Position numbers and translations under genes: made by a program. Positions 59,540 to 64,000 of a stretch of DNA of 64,000 bases are shown here, piece after piece. A model generated the notes under the pieces. It was not told the DNA's origin. It saw nothing but the letters and a program-made list of their open reading frames with translations, and did not search any database. Every line of letters begins with the position of its first letter. The stretch's first letter is position 1. The stretch is from Dolichospermum planctonicum (GTDB taxonomy: Bacteria; Cyanobacteriota; Cyanobacteriia; Cyanobacteriales; Nostocaceae): NCBI RefSeq assembly GCF_005402965.1, contig NZ_BJCF01000001.1, positions 124,001 through 188,000 on the forward strand. Reading direction: 5' to 3'.

Positions 59540-59977
59540 TTAGTAATGTTTATTTCCGCTTCTGTCTTCCCAATAACGATCTCCTTGTTTTCCTTTAACC
59601 CGGCCAAGACAGTTACCAGATACATCGTAGCACTTATATCGGCTTCGGTTCCAATGCACCTTCTTCTCCACTCTCACTGTGGCTGGAGCGTAGATTTCAA
59701 TAAGTCTTTGTACATCTGGTTTAACACCAAAGTTAGTTAATTGTATCTGAGGTGGATTTTCGTTAGACGTAGAATGTTGAATTGGATCTTGGGATTCACC
59801 CTTTCCAACAATGTATTCCAGCGTTTTTACACAGTCAAGGAAAGATGAAATATTACGAGCAACTATCTGTTTTGTTTGAATGTTGATAATTGCGTACCCT
59901 GCACCTTCATTGACCACAGCATATTGTCCCTGTACTGTCACATAGGCATTGGTATCTATTTTCTTGAGATCACTCAT
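59540..59977 (-). CDS. hypothetical protein
   Basis: 145 residues, no family that I recognise. The N-terminal half (NAYVTVQGQYAVVNEGAGYA, IINIQTKQIVARNISSFLDC) looks like a small beta-rich domain. The C-terminal part (RYKCYDVSGNCLGRVKGKQG, DRYWEDRSGNKHY) is rich in Gly, Arg and aromatic residues. It lies between the Uma2 copies near a cytosine methyltransferase, so it may belong to an accessory or defence insert, but nothing in the sequence shows a catalytic site. Confidence 0.6.
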   Translation of the reverse strand: MSDLKKIDTNAYVTVQGQYAVVNEGAGYAIINIQTKQIVARNISSFLDCVKTLEYIVGKGESQDPIQHSTSNENPPQIQLTNFGVKPDVQRLIEIYAPATVRVEKKVHWNRSRYKCYDVSGNCLGRVKGKQGDRYWEDRSGNKHY

Positions 59978-60049
59978 TTGGCACTCACCAAGCTAAAAAG
60001 ACGACTATTTTTAATATTCCCTTTTTTTTGCATCCCAAGTCAATCGTAA

Positions 60050-60180
60050 CTCATTCATTACGCTTACGCTCACAATCACACCAATTTTAGGCGAACTGCT
60101 TGCAGCAGCGCAACGCTTACGCTCTCCCAACCAACATCCTAAACAGCGATCGCACTACAATGAAATGTTGGGCTGTATAT
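60050..60180. repeat. short dispersed repeats downstream of the methyltransferase
   Basis: ATTACGCTTACGCTCACAAT, then GAACTGCTTGCAGCAGCGCA with ACGCTTACGC. The same sequences recur at 61900-61940 and 62920-63005. The HIP1 site GCGATCGC is at 60147-60154. Confidence 0.7.
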
Positions 60181-61116
60181 TTAATTTACATCCAAACATG
60201 ATTCCCTAATTTGATGTTCTAAAGCCTTTATTATTTCTCCTGCTATTGCTTTAATAACAGGAACAGATACAGAATTACCTGCTAATCTACGTACTACAGA
60301 ATAAGGTAACACAATTTTAAATTCATCGGGAAAACCTTGTAAACGTAGCATTTCTCTATCGGTTAAACGTCTAACGCCGTTAACCACAAGATAATTATAA
60401 CTACCTCCTGCTCTTAAGGCACATGAATAGGGTAATGCAGAAATATTACCGCCAATATTTTCATGCCAAATAGAAGGAAAAGGAGGATTATCTTTTACTG
60501 CATTTAACCGTTTATTCTTTATTTTTTCTGATAAGAAATAACTTCCAGGTATATTGTCGTCATTTTCTAAAATGGTACTAAGTGGTTGGTAATAACCTAA
60601 TGGTTTTGGAAAATTGAAATCAATAAACTCTAAAAAACCAACTATATAAATTCTCTCTCTTTTTTGAGGCAAGCCAAAATCTAAAGAATTAAGAACTTTA
60701 TAATAAACGGTATAACCTAGTGCTTTCAATTTATCTAAAATTACTGAAAAAGTTTTACCGTGATCGTGAGTGGTCAATCGTTTTACATTTTCTAATAAAA
60801 AAGCCCGTGGTTTTTTAACTTCCAGGATTTTTTCGATATTGAAAAATAAAGTCCCTCTAGTATCAGTAAAACCTAAACCTTTTCCAGCAATACTAAAGGG
60901 TTGACAAGGAAACCCCGCTAATAAAATATCATGGTTTGGAATATCAGAAGGCGATATTAAATTAATATCACCATGAGGTTTCTCTCCAAAGTTTGCTTCA
61001 TACATTACTTGAGCATCTTTATCCCATTCGGAAGTAAATATATTTGTACAATGATAGGCTTCAAAACCGAGTCTAATTCCACCTATCCCAGCAAATAAAT
61101 CAATTGTTTTATACAT
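60181..61116 (-). CDS. DNA cytosine-5 methyltransferase
   Basis: 311 residues with all C5-methyltransferase motifs: I, TIDLFAGIGGIRLGFE; IV, LAGFPCQPFSIAGK with the catalytic Cys; VI, FLLENVKRL; VIII, LPQKRERIYIVGF; IX, RRLTDREMLRLQGFPDEF; X, RLAGNSVSVPVIKAI. The target recognition part between VIII and IX is short. This suggests a type II modification enzyme or an orphan. No recognisable restriction partner lies next to it; the flanking Uma2 nuclease-like genes are possible but unproven partners. Confidence 0.94.
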   Translation of the reverse strand: MYKTIDLFAGIGGIRLGFEAYHCTNIFTSEWDKDAQVMYEANFGEKPHGDINLISPSDIPNHDILLAGFPCQPFSIAGKGLGFTDTRGTLFFNIEKILEVKKPRAFLLENVKRLTTHDHGKTFSVILDKLKALGYTVYYKVLNSLDFGLPQKRERIYIVGFLEFIDFNFPKPLGYYQPLSTILENDDNIPGSYFLSEKIKNKRLNAVKDNPPFPSIWHENIGGNISALPYSCALRAGGSYNYLVVNGVRRLTDREMLRLQGFPDEFKIVLPYSVVRRLAGNSVSVPVIKAIAGEIIKALEHQIRESCLDVN

Positions 61117-61217
61117 TTCATGTTTGGCTAATTACGTTTCTGGTATTTATTTTAACATAATTAGTATAAAGTCATTGAGATGTATCTGTGCTATGTTAAA
61201 TAAATACTTATATGATT

Positions 61218-61799
61218 TTACCAAATCATCCCCAAATTCAAAACAAAACCCTTTAAAACATCTTCCCCCGAAACCGTAGCAGGAGAATCCAAAACCTCAA
61301 CCTCCTTACCAGGTCTATAAATTTCCACTTGACGAGATTTGCGATTAATTAATATACCCAAACCCACACCATTATCTATATATTCCTGCATCTTTTCTTG
61401 TGTAACTTTTAAACTATCACTAGGAGAAAGTAACTCAATCACAAAATCAGGACAAATAGGAGGAAACTTTTGTTTTTCTTCATCAGTTAAAGCATCCCAT
61501 CTTTCTAACTTGATCCAAGAAGCATCAGGAGAACGATCTGCACCATTTGGTAATTTAAAACAAGTAGAAGAATCAAAAACTATACCCTCCTGATTTTCCT
61601 CATTCCAAATCCAAAGTTGAGCAGTTATACCCGCATTACGATTTCCCGTTTCTCCTCCTGTTGGTGGCATAATTATTAATTCTCCATTTGCATTTCTTTC
61701 AAATCTCAATTCCCGGTTGTTTTGACATAGTTCAAAAAACTGCTCATCAGTCATTTCTATTACTGATTTCAAATTGACAGTTAAAGCATTCATTGTCAT
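61218..61799 (-). CDS. Uma2 family (DUF820) endonuclease-like protein, copy 2
   Basis: 193 residues, identical to copy 1 (58646-59227) over most of its length including the C-terminal ~115 residues, but residues ~54-75 differ (RNAGITAQLWIWNEENQEGI against KNARITQQLMNWTDADGTGI). Upstream flanks are also duplicated for about 100 bases (61800-61900 and 59228-59320). The PD-(D/E)xK-like residues are present in both copies. Confidence 0.83.
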   Translation of the reverse strand: MTMNALTVNLKSVIEMTDEQFFELCQNNRELRFERNANGELIIMPPTGGETGNRNAGITAQLWIWNEENQEGIVFDSSTCFKLPNGADRSPDASWIKLERWDALTDEEKQKFPPICPDFVIELLSPSDSLKVTQEKMQEYIDNGVGLGILINRKSRQVEIYRPGKEVEVLDSPATVSGEDVLKGFVLNLGMIW

Positions 61800-61974
61800 A
61801 TCCTCATTGAATGTTTAGGGAGAAATTTTAACTATCTCATATCTTATTATATATTATTAGTTACCAATTAATAGCAACTACACTAATTTTAGGCGAACTG
61901 CTTGCAGAAGCGCTAGTTCCCTCGGTGACGCTCCGCGAACGCTATCGATCTCCCAACTTATTCCTAAATTTTTA

Positions 61975-62345
61975 TCACGACCAATTTTCTAATTTAAGTT
62001 CTTCAATTTTTAATAAATCAGAATCATTAGAAACGAGAATTAAATCCCGGAAAATTGCTGTAGCTGCTATTAAAACATCAGCATCTTGGATAGGAGTACC
62101 TTTAGCTTTTAATTTGGCATGAATTTCACAGGATTTTTCAATAATTTCTAAATCATCTAAAAATAATACAGGATAATCATTACAAAATCCATGAAAATCT
62201 ACCAATTGTTTAGTAGCATTGAGAGATATTAAACCTCTTTTAATTTCATAGTAGGTTATACAACTAATAAATATTTCTGCACCGAGAAAGCTTAACTCTT
62301 TCAATTTATTATTTATAGTTATATTTTTCTTGAACGCATAACTAA
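61975..62345 (-). pseudogene. VapC-type PIN toxin lacking its N-terminus
   Basis: The frame reads YAFKKNITINNKLKELSFLG, AEIFISCITYYEIKRGLISL, then GTPIQDADVLIAATAIFRDL and SNDSDLLKIEELKLENW. This is a PIN ribonuclease with the middle and C-terminal acidic residues (Glu in YYEIKRG, Asp in IQDADVL, Asp in SNDSDL) but without the first strand and its catalytic Asp (family start like LLDTNxxSYAFKKN). Upstream the sequence turns into the end of a DUF5615 gene, so the first ~12 codons were lost by deletion. An internal start (62304) cannot restore the missing Asp. Confidence 0.82.
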
Positions 62346-62561
62346 CAATACAACACCTGAAGCAATGCGACGTAAGCGGAACACTAACTCACCAAAATCT
62401 TTATCAGATGTCAATAATAATGCACCTTCTTGGTTAGCCAAGTCTAGGACTACATCATCGGAAATACCCCGTTCCATTTCCGCAACGTACCAAACAAAAT
62501 GTCCATCTTGGCGCAAACGGTCAACAAGCTTATCTAGATTCTCGTCTGCTAGAAAGTTCAA
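62319..62561 (-). CDS. DUF5615 PIN-like protein, C-terminally truncated
   Basis: 80 residues: MNFLADENLDKLVDRLRQDG, HFVWYVAEMERGISDDVVLD, LANQEGALLLTSDKDFGELV, FRLRRIASGVVLLVMRSRKI. This is the DUF5615 (Mut7-C-like PIN) fold with Asp in LADENLD, DD and TSDKDFGE. Relatives run for another 30 or more residues after VVLL. The lost C-terminus and the neighbouring vapC lacking its N-terminus meet at the same point, as a deletion would leave. Its start overlaps the DUF433 gene by four bases (ATGA). Confidence 0.78.
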   Translation of the reverse strand: MNFLADENLDKLVDRLRQDGHFVWYVAEMERGISDDVVLDLANQEGALLLTSDKDFGELVFRLRRIASGVVLLVMRSRKI

Positions 62562-62803
62562 GATGCCTTCTCAACAATTGGATAAATTACATCATATCGT
62601 AAAGCCTCAGCCGCAAATGCTAAAGCTGCTGGAATTACTTCTGGTGTCAGTCGAGGATGTGATTCTAAGATTTGTTCTGCGGTTTCACCAGCAGCTAATT
62701 TTTCTAAAATTAACTCAACTGTAATGCGTGTACCAGCAATTACAGGTTTTCCCATCATCACTTCTGGATCGGATACAATTATTTGTTTAAGCTGCTTTTG
62801 CAT
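62558..62803 (-). CDS. DUF433 family antitoxin
   Basis: 81 residues: KQIIVSDPEVMMGKPVIAGT, RITVELILEKLAAGETAEQI, LESHPRLTPEVIPAALAFAA. This is the DUF433 winged-helix/HTH (VapB-45-like) fold, which regularly precedes DUF5615 toxins. The four-base overlap with the DUF5615 gene confirms the pair. It is intact and should bind DNA and the toxin. Confidence 0.88.
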   Translation of the reverse strand: MQKQLKQIIVSDPEVMMGKPVIAGTRITVELILEKLAAGETAEQILESHPRLTPEVIPAALAFAAEALRYDVIYPIVEKAS

Positions 62804-62844
62804 TATCTTTTCTCATCACTTGCTTCTTCTATGATTACACTCTT

Positions 62845-63180
62845 TTGGAAGCGATCGCTCTCCCAACGTATTCTTAAATGGCTATCGCTCACAATCACCC
62901 CAATTTTACCCAATTTTAAACGAACTGCTTGCAGCAGCGCAACGCTTACGCACCCCAACATTCCCCAATTTTAAACGAACTGCTTGCAGCAGTGCAACGC
63001 TTACGCTCTCCCAACTTATTCCTAAATTGCGATTCCTAGGTCGCGCTTCGCTATCACTCTCCCAATTTATACCTAAATGGTGATCACTTCCAACTACCCC
63101 AATTTTCAGCGATCACTATTCCAATTAGCGAGATACCAATATCCCAAACAGCGATACCTGGTACAAGCTACATTAACGCT
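62845..63180. repeat. cluster of short dispersed repeats
   Basis: GAACTGCTTGCAGCAGCGCA + ACGCTTACGC occurs at 62921-62950 and with one change at 62977-63006, separated by a repeat of CCCCAATTTTA. TCCTAGGTCGCGCTTCGCTA follows (63032-63051), then several near-copies of CTCCCAA.TTATACCTAAATGG. No gene is present between 62804 and 63252. Confidence 0.78.
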
Positions 63181-63252
63181 AAAGCACTATATCAAAAAAT
63201 TGAAAGAAAGGTGCTATCCTAGAAAAATGTGAAAAATAAACACTTAAATTGT

Positions 63253-64000
63253 ATGAAACAAAAAATTAAAAAGATTCATCAAAATACTACACAACTTTCT
63301 CTTGTATTAGATTACAAAGATGCACTTAACCAAATCCGTAACTATTTAGCAGGTCAATTAATAGGTGCTACTCGTGATGAAACTTTATTAGAAGAAGTTA
63401 TTAAATGTTTATTTTGTAAGATTTATCTAAAAAAAGACAAAAATATAGTTATTGACCATAATGCTAATTTAAGTGTTGAACAAATATATCAAAGAACTTT
63501 TAAAGAAATTTGCATTTTACTACCTAACTTATTTAATTCTCAAGATAAATTACAGCTAGATCAGAACAGTTTAGATTTTATTGATCAAAAATTAGAAATA
63601 TTAGATATTAACCAATGGAGTTACGATCCTTTTGGCGATGCTTACGAAGTTTTTACTAGCTCTATTGTTAAGGGAAAAGAAGGACAGTTTTTTACTCCTC
63701 AAAATACTATTGACTTATTGGTAGAATTAATTAACCCACAAGCAGGTGAAACAATCATAGATCCTGCTTGTGGTGCTGGAGGTTTTTTACATTCAGCAGC
63801 ACGTCATCTTATCAACTTAGGGGTTGAATCAGAAGAAGTAAATCAATATGTTTTTGGTATAGATAAAGATAATTACTTAGTTCGTCTTGCTTCAGCTAGA
63901 TTATCCTTATTTACTAATACATCAGCTAATATATTTTGTGGTGATTCGTTAGCCTGGGATGTAGATCAATCATTGCATGAAAAATTAGGAACTTTTGATA
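63253..64000 (+). CDS. N6-adenine DNA methylase (type I HsdM-like), N-terminal part
   Basis: From ATG 63253 the open frame runs to the window end without a stop (249 codons). It contains an N-terminal helical part (LVLDYKDALNQIRNYLAGQL), then VFTSSIVKGKEGQFFTPQNT, the usual lead-in of HsdM methylases, and motif I, IDPACGAGGFLHSAARHL, followed by YVFGIDKDNYLVRLASARL and FCGDSLAWD. This is a SAM-dependent N6-adenine methyltransferase of a type I or similar system. The NPPF motif and any partner genes (hsdS, hsdR) lie beyond the window. Confidence 0.88.
   Translation, partial: MKQKIKKIHQNTTQLSLVLDYKDALNQIRNYLAGQLIGATRDETLLEEVIKCLFCKIYLKKDKNIVIDHNANLSVEQIYQRTFKEICILLPNLFNSQDKLQLDQNSLDFIDQKLEILDINQWSYDPFGDAYEVFTSSIVKGKEGQFFTPQNTIDLLVELINPQAGETIIDPACGAGGFLHSAARHLINLGVESEEVNQYVFGIDKDNYLVRLASARLSLFTNTSANIFCGDSLAWDVDQSLHEKLGTFD

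Overview
The window looks like chromosomal DNA of a heterocyst-forming (Nostocales, Anabaena/Dolichospermum-type) cyanobacterium. The sequence-level reasons are low GC, many HIP1 octamers (GCGATCGC, for example near 5757, 14168, 17839, 42545 and 48810), heptanucleotide tandem repeats (STRR type) and short dispersed repeats, a ferredoxin-type sulfite reductase, a FurC/PerR-peroxiredoxin pair, and a HetP heterocyst-commitment gene. Genus level is inference.

Layout. 1-6.8 kb: helix-turn-helix protein, a 5'-truncated ADP-ribosylglycohydrolase remnant, ferredoxin-sulfite reductase (sir), an RmlD-like reductase whose stop codon carries a MITE, a DHRS1-like SDR and a Uma2 protein. 6.8-12.3 kb: a repeat-rich toxin-antitoxin island with two VapBC pairs whose toxins are broken, an apparently intact HigBA, and a GxxExxY protein, all separated by copies of one dispersed repeat that also forms an array of about 80 bp units. 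12.3-20.1 kb: housekeeping genes (gcvP with two repeat insertions inside its reading frame, trhO, tRNA-Ala, a DUF938 methyltransferase, an acyltransferase, perR/furC divergent from a peroxiredoxin with a perfect 23 bp palindrome between them).

20.3-31.2 kb is the most interesting part: a RiPP (ribosomal peptide) cluster. It has three precursor-like genes plus an APH-fold kinase and a HopA1-domain protein on the + strand. On the - strand it has an HTH protein, a C39-peptidase ABC exporter with a cyclic-nucleotide-binding-like domain, an HlyD adaptor, three more precursor-like genes and a parvulin-type foldase. The kinase + HopA1 pair matches the two-protein Ser/Thr dehydratases of thioamitides and class V lanthipeptides, yet none of the six precursors contains a cysteine, so lanthionine rings cannot be formed within them. 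Just beyond it lies hetP, preceded by about 2.3 kb of gene-free DNA with a HetR-like inverted repeat. The exporter resembles HetC in architecture, and hetC is the partner of hetP in Anabaena.

35-50 kb: GH116 glycosidase, a MazF-type pair, a Ser/Thr kinase, a PARIS-like ATPase + DUF4435 defence pair, HtrA protease, a CsoR/InrS-like regulator, menH, a DgcN/DgcA pair, a Nudix hydrolase and FtsH. 50-64 kb is a defence/accessory region. It holds two tandem type IIG restriction-modification genes, nearly identical except for the specificity domain and born from a duplication whose breakpoints can be read, then an LpxB-like protein, TA remnants, two near-identical Uma2 genes around a cytosine-5 methyltransferase, a truncated VapC fused at a deletion point to a truncated DUF5615 gene with its DUF433 partner, and the start of a type I-like N6-adenine methylase running off the end.
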